Virus record (IMG/VR): IMGVR_UViG_3300026209_000477 | Location: 1 to 23,673 of that record | Direction: 5' to 3' (one strand) | DNA length: 23,673 bases | Source of the DNA: a virus | Shown: in pieces, positions 15,136 to 23,382 of the stretch | How the letters are laid out: the number at the start of each line of letters is the position of its first letter | Numbering within the stretch: the first letter of the stretch is position 1 | Translations under genes and position numbers: made by a program | Notes under the pieces: generated by a model | What the model was told of the DNA's origin: nothing | Database searches by the model: none | Seen by the model: only the letters and a program-made list of their open reading frames with translations

Positions 15136-17145
15136 TTAATTTGCATATTCTTGATCATCGTTATCCCCACTTAATGGTGGTATCTCACACGAATCATTAT
15201 TACAAAATTTATCTATTTCTGCCTCTTCGTTTTTAATTACTCCAAACGAAAGTGGTTTTAGTTTTTTTAATTTCTTGTTATATAACTTTTCATCTATTGC
15301 TTCATATGGCATTTGTTTGTAAGCTCCATAATCATGTCTTGGTAATAGTGAAATTCCTTTTAATCTGTATTGAAAATAATTCAACACATATGGTAGTTCT
15401 TCAGCTTCTGTTTCGGGATTGAATGTAGCTGTACAACTAACTTGGTTATCTGCCCAATGTCGTTGTAAGAATGCGGCTAAACTAAACTGTTCCCAGATTG
15501 ATAATTCAGCCGCAGTTCTAATCCCCTCACCTACATCTACTGGCACTTCTACAACTAATGTTGTTTTCTCTGAACCAAATGCTGGTTCTAATTTGTAACC
15601 TGCCTTTTTCAATGGCTGTATCAGGTCAGAGTTAACTGATAACCTAACTCTTCTAATATAAAATCTACTCTCTGGATAATGTAATCCTGGTGTTGCTCCT
15701 GCCAATAATGAAACCGTTCCACTTGGTTTTACACTTGTAGTCTTAATAGACTTAGGTACTGCAAACCAATCTGAATAAACTTTATCCCACTCTTGTATAA
15801 CATCATATCCATCTTCCAACCAATTTCGTAATGTATCTAATCCATTATTAGTAATGAATTGTGCTACTCCACTAACACTACATCCAATTCTTCTATTTCT
15901 CAACATAACTCTGTTTGTATCACTCCAATGTGTTCTACCAAGTGTTACGGTTTTGGCGTATAAATAAGCATATTTTAATGTACGAGAATAATCCTCATAT
16001 GAATCATGATTATTTGGAAATGTTTCTACTAAACAACATAACTCATAACTCTCTAACGATTGTTCTAAACATGGATTTCCACCTGCAACTCTGTGGTCTA
16101 CATCATCTCCACCATTCTTCATACGAGAAAAGTGTCTCATATTTTCTAACCATGCTAATCCAGGTTCTCCATTGTCTACTATTCTTTTACAAATGTCTGA
16201 ATAGTCCATACCTAATTCAGCAAAAACTGAATTATTTGAAGTCCACCCAAATTGCTCTCTATGTTTATTAACTTTATAATTCTTTAAATCTAAATATTCT
16301 TCATCATGTGGATCACCGAACACAATCTCTGCTGTTCGTCTTACATTACCTGCTACTACACATTTACCTATAAGATTCATAATATCAACAATTGTAGTAG
16401 TTGTAATTGGTTCACCACTATTCCTTTCTAATACTTTTCTAATATCTTCGTGAACTTCTTTTAGTGGTTCAGGTCCTGATGATACTCCACCGAATCCTTT
16501 GATTGGTACACCCTCATCTCTAATTAAACTATAATCAAATTCTACTGGCTGTGAACCATGAAAATAACTCTCTAATAATAACCTTAATGAATCCACCCAA
16601 CCTTCTCTTGTGTCTGGAATCTGAAAAGTTGTTAAATCCCTATCTTTATCAATACCTTTAACAATTATTTCACCAGCACCTTTTACATCAAAACCTACAC
16701 CAACACCTAACATTGATGCGTCCATTAAGAAACAAAATGGTTTTGAATAATCTTCTTTAATTGTTTTTGTTGATACGAAAGCACAATTGTTAAGTGCTGC
16801 ATATAACTTCTTTTCTTCTGTGATTGCTGTTCCCATAGCCCACAAACCACGGCCTGGTGGTAAGAATTTCATAGTGAACATTCTCTCATACATATCTTGT
16901 GCGGATTTTTGGGCTTGCCAAGGATTCCACCCTAATTGATGAGAGTTAATCCAATTCCATTGCATTGAATAAGTTCCTTCTACAACCCTTTGTACAGTTT
17001 CCCACCATCTTTCGTTTTTACCATTCTCTTTGATTCTTGAATAGGTTCTCATATAAACCAACTCACCAAGGCCATTAAAACCAAATGGTGGTTTTTTTCT
17101 TTTATACTTATCTATAAAATTTTCTGATAACTTAAACTTCTCCAT
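15136..17145 (-). CDS. nrdJ: Adenosylcobalamin-dependent (class II) ribonucleotide reductase
   Basis: The 669-residue enzyme resembles the monomeric Lactobacillus leichmannii-type ribonucleoside-triphosphate reductase (739 residues), which makes deoxynucleotides with a radical generated from coenzyme B12. The thiyl-radical Cys is C359 in NPCLEQ with E361 nearby. The reducible pair fits C121 (NNCAF) and C370 (ELCCLVE). The C-terminal shuttle pair is C648-x4-C653 (CNNDSC). The PPGRGLW segment (96-102) and the TTSVKPSGTVSLLAGATPG loop (about 479-497) are further hallmarks. All key residues are present. No class I NrdA/NrdB or class III genes are in the window. The phage therefore depends on host corrinoid for this step, notable because a TonB-dependent receptor follows 77 bases later. 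Confidence 0.92.
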   Translation of the reverse strand: MEKFKLSENFIDKYKRKKPPFGFNGLGELVYMRTYSRIKENGKNERWWETVQRVVEGTYSMQWNWINSHQLGWNPWQAQKSAQDMYERMFTMKFLPPGRGLWAMGTAITEEKKLYAALNNCAFVSTKTIKEDYSKPFCFLMDASMLGVGVGFDVKGAGEIIVKGIDKDRDLTTFQIPDTREGWVDSLRLLLESYFHGSQPVEFDYSLIRDEGVPIKGFGGVSSGPEPLKEVHEDIRKVLERNSGEPITTTTIVDIMNLIGKCVVAGNVRRTAEIVFGDPHDEEYLDLKNYKVNKHREQFGWTSNNSVFAELGMDYSDICKRIVDNGEPGLAWLENMRHFSRMKNGGDDVDHRVAGGNPCLEQSLESYELCCLVETFPNNHDSYEDYSRTLKYAYLYAKTVTLGRTHWSDTNRVMLRNRRIGCSVSGVAQFITNNGLDTLRNWLEDGYDVIQEWDKVYSDWFAVPKSIKTTSVKPSGTVSLLAGATPGLHYPESRFYIRRVRLSVNSDLIQPLKKAGYKLEPAFGSEKTTLVVEVPVDVGEGIRTAAELSIWEQFSLAAFLQRHWADNQVSCTATFNPETEAEELPYVLNYFQYRLKGISLLPRHDYGAYKQMPYEAIDEKLYNKKLKKLKPLSFGVIKNEEAEIDKFCNNDSCEIPPLSGDNDDQEYAN

Positions 17146-17249
17146 ACGCTTCCATAACTCCTATTTCTTCTTGTCCACAACTAATAATCTTCTTCCGTAT
17201 ATACCTATGATATATATAAACTTTTAAACAGCTTTTCTTTATTTTTTTC

Positions 17250-17285
17250 GAAGTTTTTAAAACTTTTTCTATGAAGTTTTAAAAA
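17250..17285. repeat. Short AT-rich direct repeat with palindrome between helicase and nrdJ
   Basis: GAAGTTTTTAAAA (17250-17262) and GAAGTTTTAAAAA (17273-17285) are near-identical 13-mers 23 bases apart. The first forms part of a palindrome, AAGTTTT-T-AAAACTT (17251-17265). They lie in the 162-base gap between the helicase stop and the reductase ATG, the longest gap in the window. The rest of that gap is AT-rich, with a TATATATAT tract near 17210 that could serve as a -10 but has no clear -35. Possible roles are operator sites or a weak terminator; low-complexity chance is also possible. Confidence 0.35.
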
Positions 17286-17307
17286 TAGAACACTTGGTGT
17301 GTACTTT

Positions 17308-18669
17308 TTATTCAAACCCTTCGCCGTCAAAATCTTTTTTCTTCTGTGCTAATGTCTTTCTAATATATTCATCAGCATTATTCATCTTTCCTTGTACTTC
17401 TTTACCACCTTGTGTGTTGGTTTCGTAAATCTGAATGAAACCTGTATTAGTATTAATGGTAGCTGGAAAAGTAATTCCATCTGGACCAAATCTATTTTTA
17501 ATCACATGAAACCTACCTGTATTTGCGATTTTGTCTTCTACTTTTCTACTCATACTCATAACGAAATCTGCTGTCATAACTTTTGAATAATCTTCTGAAA
17601 CCTTATCTGCCCCAATAACATCTTCTTCTAATGATGAACGATTTGCTTGTGAAGCCGTCCATATTGGTATATTAAACTCTCCTGCCACTCCACGAAGTTC
17701 TTCATAAACATGACCTATCTGATGTCTTTTTTCTGTAAAATTGACAGTAGATTTCATAATATCAGCATAATCTACAATAACCAAATCTGGTTTTATTCCT
17801 TGTAATTCACATTGTTGTAGATGAGCAGTTACGGTATTCACACTAGCAGTTCTTGTTGGCCAATACTTGATGATTAAGTTACCTTTTAATTTATCAATTG
17901 CTTTCTGTACATCTTCCTTGTAGTACTGAAGATTTCCTGTAGGTTGTCCACTAATAATACAATCATATCTCAATCCAACATAAGCTGCATTTAACTCCAA
18001 TGTATAATGAATTACAGTTAATCCCTTTTTTACAGCATGTGTTCCAAGTGCTTGTAGTGTCCACGATTTACCAATTCCTGCTGGAGCAACTATAACACCG
18101 AGTTCTCCACCAGCAAGTCCACCATCCATTAAATCATTAACACTATCCCAACCCGTAGGTTGAGTATCCCTTGCTTGTTTTGTCATTCTTTCTTCAAAAC
18201 CAGTAATATATTCGTGTCCTATATCTCTTTCCATCCCAGCAGTCATTGCTTTATCTATAATTCCCTTTATATCGTCATATTGTTGAGTTTCCAATAATTC
18301 AACTGATTGCATGATTGCATTTTTCATTATTTGGTTCTTACAAAATTCTAATGTTTTCTCTTTAACAAATTCTAAATCTGGGTCTTCTCTATGTTGCCAA
18401 GCACCTCTCAATGAATCTACAATTGCTGTTTTTAATACATCATTCTCTACATCATCAACCATAACTTTAATACTTTCCATTGTTGGTTGTGATTTATATT
18501 TAGAAAAATAATCCTTAATTGATTTAACCAAAAACTTATTTGAATCAGTATCGAAATAACTTACTTCAAGAATGTCTATAATCTGTTTTGTAAACTTAAC
18601 ATCTGTTAACAAACTTGATATAATTTTACTCTGAAATGAAGTTCCGTATTTTACTAATGATTCACTCAT
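17308..18669 (-). CDS. 41: Replicative DNA helicase (T4 gp41/DnaB-like)
   Basis: The 453-residue protein has a helical N-terminal domain (about 1-150) and a RecA-like DnaB-type ATPase domain. The ATPase domain begins with the TGWDSVNDLMDGGLAGGELG segment (172-191). It then has Walker A APAGIGKS (195-202), Walker B LVIVDYAD (296-303) and the downstream IPIWTASQANR glutamine-sensor region. It would form the hexameric 5'-3' helicase of the phage fork, normally paired with a primase (gp61); no primase gene is seen here. Its ATG forms ATGA with the stop of the methyltransferase upstream, so helicase synthesis is probably coupled to it. The length is close to T4 gp41 (475). Confidence 0.9.
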   Translation of the reverse strand: MSESLVKYGTSFQSKIISSLLTDVKFTKQIIDILEVSYFDTDSNKFLVKSIKDYFSKYKSQPTMESIKVMVDDVENDVLKTAIVDSLRGAWQHREDPDLEFVKEKTLEFCKNQIMKNAIMQSVELLETQQYDDIKGIIDKAMTAGMERDIGHEYITGFEERMTKQARDTQPTGWDSVNDLMDGGLAGGELGVIVAPAGIGKSWTLQALGTHAVKKGLTVIHYTLELNAAYVGLRYDCIISGQPTGNLQYYKEDVQKAIDKLKGNLIIKYWPTRTASVNTVTAHLQQCELQGIKPDLVIVDYADIMKSTVNFTEKRHQIGHVYEELRGVAGEFNIPIWTASQANRSSLEEDVIGADKVSEDYSKVMTADFVMSMSRKVEDKIANTGRFHVIKNRFGPDGITFPATINTNTGFIQIYETNTQGGKEVQGKMNNADEYIRKTLAQKKKDFDGEGFE

Positions 18670-19745
18670 TTGACTTCCTTTTGAAATACAAAGATAGGTT
18701 CATATTTTGAACCAGAACCATCACCATCTCTGGCCATTGTTGATAAATTTAATTTAAGTGTGTTGATGTGTTTATAACCTAATTGTTTTGTAATTTCTAA
18801 TGTTCCGTTTTCTATATTTTTCCCACTCGAAGTGTTCGCTATATTCAATAATAAATATCCATTATCTTTCGTAGAATCAAAAGTATTTTGTAAAGTTTGA
18901 AATAAAAATCCATCTATCCATTCTTGTTCTGTTGGAAATTTAATATAACTTTGTGTAGGTTCGTCCGCATACTTTTCAGTATTAAAATATGGTGGTGAAG
19001 TAAAACATAAATCTACTTTTTCTTTTGGTTTGAATACTTCACTACCAAGACAATGTAATTCTACTTCCTTACCAAGATAACTAAACTCTTCTTTAATCTT
19101 ATTCAACCCCTTAAATGTTTTTGTTGATGGTTCAGTACCAATATATTTCTTTACTCTACTGGATGAAAGTGCACCAAGTAATCGTCCACCCCAACCACAA
19201 CTCATATCCCAAACTACACCATCTCCACCATAAGTTTCATAAATGTATTTTGCAGCAGTAGGACGAAAATTAGATACGGTTTGTGTTCCACCATATATCT
19301 TTATGTTCTGTCTGAATCTATTCTCTGTCCAATGTGGTTTATCACTATGATTAAAATGCCATTTGATTGTCTTTCTAATTACTTCCTTTAACTTATCATC
19401 ATCGTGAAAGTTTTCCATTGGTGTGGTTTTTGCATTACCACATGGAACTTCCCAAAATTGTGGAAAGTAACTCCATGCCAATCTCAATCCATTCATAGTC
19501 TGAGTTATCTCATCACCTTCAAGTATTTGTTCGTGTTTAAAATTCTGTAACTTTCTCATCTGTTCGTGTTTCTCTTCTTCACGAATTGTATAGTGTGGGA
19601 ATCCATTCTTTCTATAGTATTTGAAAATAATATCAAGAGCTTCATCATCATCTATTCTCTCTAAACTATTGCAAACTTTATGATAATCTAAAGTTATTTT
19701 ATCTTCGTCTATAAACTTACTTAATATATTATAATCAACTGACAT
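18666..19745 (-). CDS. TSPPY-motif DNA methyltransferase-like protein (paralogue 2, divergent)
   Basis: Numbered from ATG 19745 (359 residues), a Rossmann methyltransferase domain occupies the second half. Motif I is VVWDMSCGWGGRLLG (177-191), an acidic residue ends the next strand (GTEP), and the catalytic loop TSPPYFNTEKY is at 249-259. The loop and the following TQSYIKF segment match the two related genes at 19735-20946 and 7601-8848, but the N-terminal half differs, so this is the most distant of the three. The longer ATG at 19772 would overlap the upstream gene by 38 bases; ATG 19745 has GGAAAA upstream, a shorter overlap (11 bases), and is preferred. An amino-methyltransferase on N4-cytosine or N6-adenine is the likely activity. 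The target recognition region is not identifiable by eye. Confidence 0.75.
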   Translation of the reverse strand: MSVDYNILSKFIDEDKITLDYHKVCNSLERIDDDEALDIIFKYYRKNGFPHYTIREEEKHEQMRKLQNFKHEQILEGDEITQTMNGLRLAWSYFPQFWEVPCGNAKTTPMENFHDDDKLKEVIRKTIKWHFNHSDKPHWTENRFRQNIKIYGGTQTVSNFRPTAAKYIYETYGGDGVVWDMSCGWGGRLLGALSSSRVKKYIGTEPSTKTFKGLNKIKEEFSYLGKEVELHCLGSEVFKPKEKVDLCFTSPPYFNTEKYADEPTQSYIKFPTEQEWIDGFLFQTLQNTFDSTKDNGYLLLNIANTSSGKNIENGTLEITKQLGYKHINTLKLNLSTMARDGDGSGSKYEPIFVFQKEVK

Positions 19746-20946
19746 TTTTCCATAACCAAATTGGTTCACCAAATGCTACATTTTGTGTTTCTTGTGTTTT
19801 CTCTTTCAAGTGTTCATCAAAATATTCACTTTTAGCATTTCCTGCTCCACCACTATTAAATCTTTTTGTCATTTCCATTCCAATACATCCATAATATTTT
19901 AATCCTTTAGACTTTAAAAAATCATTCATTGGATTACATATATCAAAATAACCTTTATCCTTTGGATTATAAACATCTGCAATATTAACTGCAAGTATTC
20001 CATCTTTTTTTAATGTTGGAATAATCTTCTCTAAAGTTTTATGTAAAAAGTTTTTATTCCAACTATCAATATCTTTATATCTAATATAACTTTGTGTATC
20101 TTCTTCTGAATATTTTTCAACATTAAAATAAGGCGGTGATGTAAATATAGTATCAAAGTAATTATGATATTGTGTATAATCTACATCTTCTGCAGGTTTA
20201 CATATTAAATCTACATATTTATCACTTTCAAATATTGTTTGGTGTTTTTTATAAAACTCTACTTGTTTCTTATAGTTAGGATGATTCTTTGTGTTTGGGT
20301 CAATTCCTACATAATGATTTGTTTTATCTGATGCGTAGAATCCAGCCAATCTATCTCCCCATCCAGAACTAAAATCTAATACATTCTCACTCTCAAACCT
20401 ATCATAAAAAGCTTTAGCAATACTTGGTTTGAATTGTGATGCAACATACTTTCTTAATGTGGTTGCCATTCTAATTGATTGTTCATCAACCTTTGTTAAT
20501 ACTTGTTCCAATGAATAGAATGCCCTAACTATTGTTTTAATTCCTTTTACTGTTTGCCAAGTTCTCCATCCACTTGGTGTCCTTGTCCAATCAACTTTCC
20601 ATCTATTCTCTATGTGAAATGGATTAGAAGCATTATTACCTGAATTATCTCGTTTGAAGTAAAAATCACTTAATGGATATTTTGATTTCCTTTCATTTCT
20701 CGGAAACCATTCATCTTCTATTAAAATATCAGGCCACCATGAACCTTTTAATTTGTTTAAACTCTTGAGTGTTTGTCGTTCCGATATAACTGGGATAGGT
20801 GGCCTGTATGTTACTAATACTTTTGATAATTCTTCTATTACATCTTCTTTCTCATATGTTTCAATTATATATTTCCACTCTTTCTCATCAATGAAAATAT
20901 ACGGTTCCATATTATAAAACTTCTTAAAATGTTCTTGTATTGTCAT
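19735..20946 (-). CDS. TSPPY-motif DNA methyltransferase-like protein (paralogue 3)
   Basis: This 403-residue close relative of the protein encoded at 7601-8848 is alike from end to end. It shares an N-terminal NMEPYIFIDEKEWKYI-type segment (12-27), an FHIENRW region, RKYVASQFKPSIAKAFYD, motif I VLDFSSGWGDRLAGF (189-203), GIDP (214-217) and PAEDVDY. The catalytic loop is TSPPYFNVEKY (269-279), followed by ICNPMNDFLK, GCIGMEM and the C-terminal FGEPIWLWKN. The full-length match argues for duplication within this phage lineage or repeated capture of one family. The ATG at 20946 forms ATGA with the stop of the small basic gene upstream. The likely product is an N4-cytosine or N6-adenine modification of phage DNA. 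Confidence 0.78.
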   Translation of the reverse strand: MTIQEHFKKFYNMEPYIFIDEKEWKYIIETYEKEDVIEELSKVLVTYRPPIPVISERQTLKSLNKLKGSWWPDILIEDEWFPRNERKSKYPLSDFYFKRDNSGNNASNPFHIENRWKVDWTRTPSGWRTWQTVKGIKTIVRAFYSLEQVLTKVDEQSIRMATTLRKYVASQFKPSIAKAFYDRFESENVLDFSSGWGDRLAGFYASDKTNHYVGIDPNTKNHPNYKKQVEFYKKHQTIFESDKYVDLICKPAEDVDYTQYHNYFDTIFTSPPYFNVEKYSEEDTQSYIRYKDIDSWNKNFLHKTLEKIIPTLKKDGILAVNIADVYNPKDKGYFDICNPMNDFLKSKGLKYYGCIGMEMTKRFNSGGAGNAKSEYFDEHLKEKTQETQNVAFGEPIWLWKNVS

Positions 20947-21128
20947 CCTAAATTACTATATAAATCTTGTACTTTTTTATCGTAAAATTCTTTTCTTTTC
21001 TTTTCACGATATCGTTCACGAGCTTTTGCTTTTATCTTATCTGAATTTCTTCTATAGTGTTCCATTTGCCATCTTTTTTGAGCTTCTTTCTTTTCCTTTT
21101 TTGTTTTATATTTAATTTTTCTACCCAT
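20943..21128 (-). CDS. Small highly basic hypothetical protein
   Basis: A 61-residue protein of which more than a third is Lys or Arg, with aromatic residues spaced through it (KRWQMEHYRRNSDKIKAKAR, 18-37). It is predicted to be helical throughout and probably binds nucleic acid. The pattern recalls the basic lead segments of some HNH homing endonucleases, but no HNH catalytic residues are present. It overlaps the 5' nuclease gene by 8 bases at its start and the methyltransferase gene as ATGA at its end. This snug fit is the best evidence that it is real. No function is assigned. Confidence 0.6.
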   Translation of the reverse strand: MGRKIKYKTKKEKKEAQKRWQMEHYRRNSDKIKAKARERYREKKRKEFYDKKVQDLYSNLG

Positions 21129-22191
21129 GAGTTTTCTCTGCCATGTGATTCAATCTATTAAATGTTGTTGCTAACCAACTATTTAAATTAGGTAGTGCTG
21201 TATATAACTTATCTTCCAAAAACATTTTTTGAAATTTGTGTTTAATAATTCTTTGGATTGGTTGTTCTAATTGATTCTTAACTCTTAATTTTGAACTTCC
21301 AGACATAATACCATCTGTTAAATCCATAAGTTTTTTATTTAAATGTAGTTGTTCTTCTGATTTACTAATCACTTCACACACTTTATATTTGTCTTTGTTT
21401 ACCAAAGAACTTTTTAATAAATCATCTATTGTAATTTCATGTGGTGATTCTAAAAATGGAAACACTTTCAGTAATGTTTTTAATCCAGCACCTTTAATTC
21501 CAGGTATTCCATCTGATTTATCTCCATCCAATATTCTATACAATAAAAAGTTTTTTGAATTAATTCCATATTCATCTAAAATTCTATCTTCATCATACAT
21601 TAATTTCTTTGTAGGTGAATAGACTTTGATATTTTCATCAACTAATTGTAGAAAATCTTTATCGGTTGACATTATAGTAGATTTTGAATCTTTGAATATA
21701 TGTTTTGCACAATATCCAATCACATCATCTGCTTCTATATTTTCTATATTGGTAATGGTTAAAGGTAAACATTCAAGATACTCAATCACTCTATTTAATT
21801 GAGCAATCATCATCTTATGTTCATCTTCACGAGTAAGTGAAACACCAGTCGTTCTATTTAAACGAACTGACATCTTCCTACCCATTTTATACTCTGGAAA
21901 GATTTTTCTACGGCGGTTAGACCCACCTTTACCATCAAATACTATGATAGTTCGTGTGGGTCTTACCATATTAATAGTATAACCAATCGACCTTAAAAAA
22001 CCAACTATTCCACCAATGTGGATCCCGTCCTCATTAGTAGTTGGTATTGCGGAAAACACTCTAATAAAAGTGTTTAATCCATCTATCAGTAAAACCGAGT
22101 CATTTGGTTCACCACTATCAACCTTTCCGCCAGATTTCTTAATCTCCTCAAGTATAGATAAGTGTTTCGGATTAATCACCGATAACCTCAT
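21121..22191 (-). CDS. rnh: 5'-3' exonuclease / flap nuclease (T4 RNase H-like, FEN/PIN fold)
   Basis: The 356-residue protein has the acidic metal sites of the FEN1/T4 RNase H family. These are D37 (LLIDGLNT), D86 (IIVFDGKGG), E153-x-D155-D156 (IEADDVIGY) and D177-x-D179 (STDKDF). The helix-hairpin-helix region is GDKSDGIPGIKGAG (223-236). The RRRKIFPEYKMGRK arch/clamp helix region (93-106) is present. It removes RNA primers and 5' flaps from lagging-strand fragments. The C-terminal 100 residues are helical, as in T4 RNase H (305 residues). The ATG at 22191 overlaps the recombinase end by 20 bases, and there is no other in-frame Met before the first catalytic Asp. It follows UvsX and precedes the helicase group. 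Confidence 0.9.
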   Translation of the reverse strand: MRLSVINPKHLSILEEIKKSGGKVDSGEPNDSVLLIDGLNTFIRVFSAIPTTNEDGIHIGGIVGFLRSIGYTINMVRPTRTIIVFDGKGGSNRRRKIFPEYKMGRKMSVRLNRTTGVSLTREDEHKMMIAQLNRVIEYLECLPLTITNIENIEADDVIGYCAKHIFKDSKSTIMSTDKDFLQLVDENIKVYSPTKKLMYDEDRILDEYGINSKNFLLYRILDGDKSDGIPGIKGAGLKTLLKVFPFLESPHEITIDDLLKSSLVNKDKYKVCEVISKSEEQLHLNKKLMDLTDGIMSGSSKLRVKNQLEQPIQRIIKHKFQKMFLEDKLYTALPNLNSWLATTFNRLNHMAEKTHG

Positions 22192-23284
22192 CTGTGAATT
22201 CTACATCATCAATACCAAGTTTCTCTTGATACTTTAATATAACCTTATCACAAATGATTTTATAGACATACTCTTTTATCTCATCATTACTGGTAATCAA
22301 CTCTTCCCAATCTTTTGATAGGAATTTGTGTTCTTTACCCTTTTCGTCTGTAAGAGTATACCAAGAACCACCTTGTTTAATTAACTTATGTTCTTTTAAC
22401 ACAGTCAACCACGCACCATAATTATCAATACCCCTGTCGAAGTACATATCATAATCTGCGTGTCTTAAAGGTGGGCCTAATCTATTCTTGACAATTTGTG
22501 CTCTACACTTCATACCCAATACATTTTTACCTGTATCTTTGATTTGCCCCATATTCTTCAAACGAATACGAGTTGAAGCGTGGAATGGTAATGCTTTTCC
22601 ACCACTTGTTGTCCAAGGGTCTCCAAACATTACTCCAAGTTTTTGTCTAAGTTGGTTGGTAAATATTAAAGCAATTTTCTCTCTTCCAATCATTTGAGTA
22701 ATCTTTCTCATAGCCTTTGAAATAATAATTGCTTTAGCTGTTGCCCAACCATCCTTGTTAAAGTCCGCTTCTAACTCTACTTTTGTAGTAGCTCCAGCAA
22801 GTGAATCAACCAAGATAGTTACTAACCTATCTTTATCACTTTCACGAACTTTAGTTACGATTTCTTCAATCGCTTCAAAGATATCTTCTACAGTTTCTAA
22901 ATGTAGATATAACATCTTACTCATATCAATACCAATCACATCCATAAACTCTTGAGAAACTGAAGTTTCAGTATCTATATAAACTGCTACTCCATTTTTC
23001 TTTTGAGTTTCTGCGAGAATGTGAGCACCAAGTAGAGATTTTCCACTTGATTCTAATCCGTTGATTTCAGTAATTCTACCTACTGCAACTCCACCATTTG
23101 GCTTATTTGATATTGCCAAATCTAACATGGAACTACCAGTAGAAATAAAATCCTTGATATCGGTAGGTGTTGTATCCGTACCATCAAGAAAGTATGCTAC
23201 TTTAGTATCTTTGAACTTTTTATTTAGTGAATCGGCTAATGTACTAGCCAACACATCATTTACTGATGCCTTTTTCTTTGACAT
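22172..23284 (-). CDS. uvsX: UvsX/RecA-type recombinase
   Basis: The 370-residue RecA-fold recombinase has Walker A GLESSGKS (76-83), Walker B LVTILVDS (154-161), a TNQLRQKLGVMFGDPWTTSG loop-1 region (about 209-228) and a GGKALPFHAS loop-2/filament segment. The Walker A and GGKALPF sequences are closer to bacterial RecA than to T4 UvsX itself. Position next to a gp32-like gene and replication genes supports the UvsX role in strand exchange and recombination-dependent replication. AGGAG lies 7 bases before the ATG. No UvsY mediator is recognised in the window. Confidence 0.9.
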   Translation of the reverse strand: MSKKKASVNDVLASTLADSLNKKFKDTKVAYFLDGTDTTPTDIKDFISTGSSMLDLAISNKPNGGVAVGRITEINGLESSGKSLLGAHILAETQKKNGVAVYIDTETSVSQEFMDVIGIDMSKMLYLHLETVEDIFEAIEEIVTKVRESDKDRLVTILVDSLAGATTKVELEADFNKDGWATAKAIIISKAMRKITQMIGREKIALIFTNQLRQKLGVMFGDPWTTSGGKALPFHASTRIRLKNMGQIKDTGKNVLGMKCRAQIVKNRLGPPLRHADYDMYFDRGIDNYGAWLTVLKEHKLIKQGGSWYTLTDEKGKEHKFLSKDWEELITSNDEIKEYVYKIICDKVILKYQEKLGIDDVEFTDEVIGD

Positions 23285-23305
23285 TCATTTCTCCTATCAA
23301 GTTAA

Positions 23306-23369
23306 TAGTGTGTAGTTAGGGAATACAATAACACCCATCTCTACTTTTGTTGTATGTTGCCACACACTA
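23306..23369. repeat. Inverted repeat in the gp32-uvsX intergenic gap
   Basis: TAGTGTGT (23306-23313) is the reverse complement of ACACACTA (23362-23369), enclosing most of the 98-base gap between the gp32-like stop and the uvsX ATG. The right arm also lies within a small palindrome, CACTA-A-TAGTG (23365-23375). At the end of the gp32-like gene the minus strand reads CATAAATA, seven of eight positions of the T4 late promoter TATAAATA. The gap may hold a weak terminator or a regulatory site for uvsX; no clear sigma70 promoter is seen. Confidence 0.35.
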
Positions 23370-23382
23370 ATAGTGTTATTAT

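Noticed and set aside
15915-16271. A 118-residue plus-strand open frame inside nrdJ
   Set aside because: It lies opposite an intact reductase coding sequence, has low-complexity content and no supporting context.
20943-21128. An HNH homing endonuclease
   Set aside because: The basic sequence is reminiscent of the lead segment of some HNH proteins, but no His-Asn-His catalytic core or CxxC knuckles are present in 61 residues.
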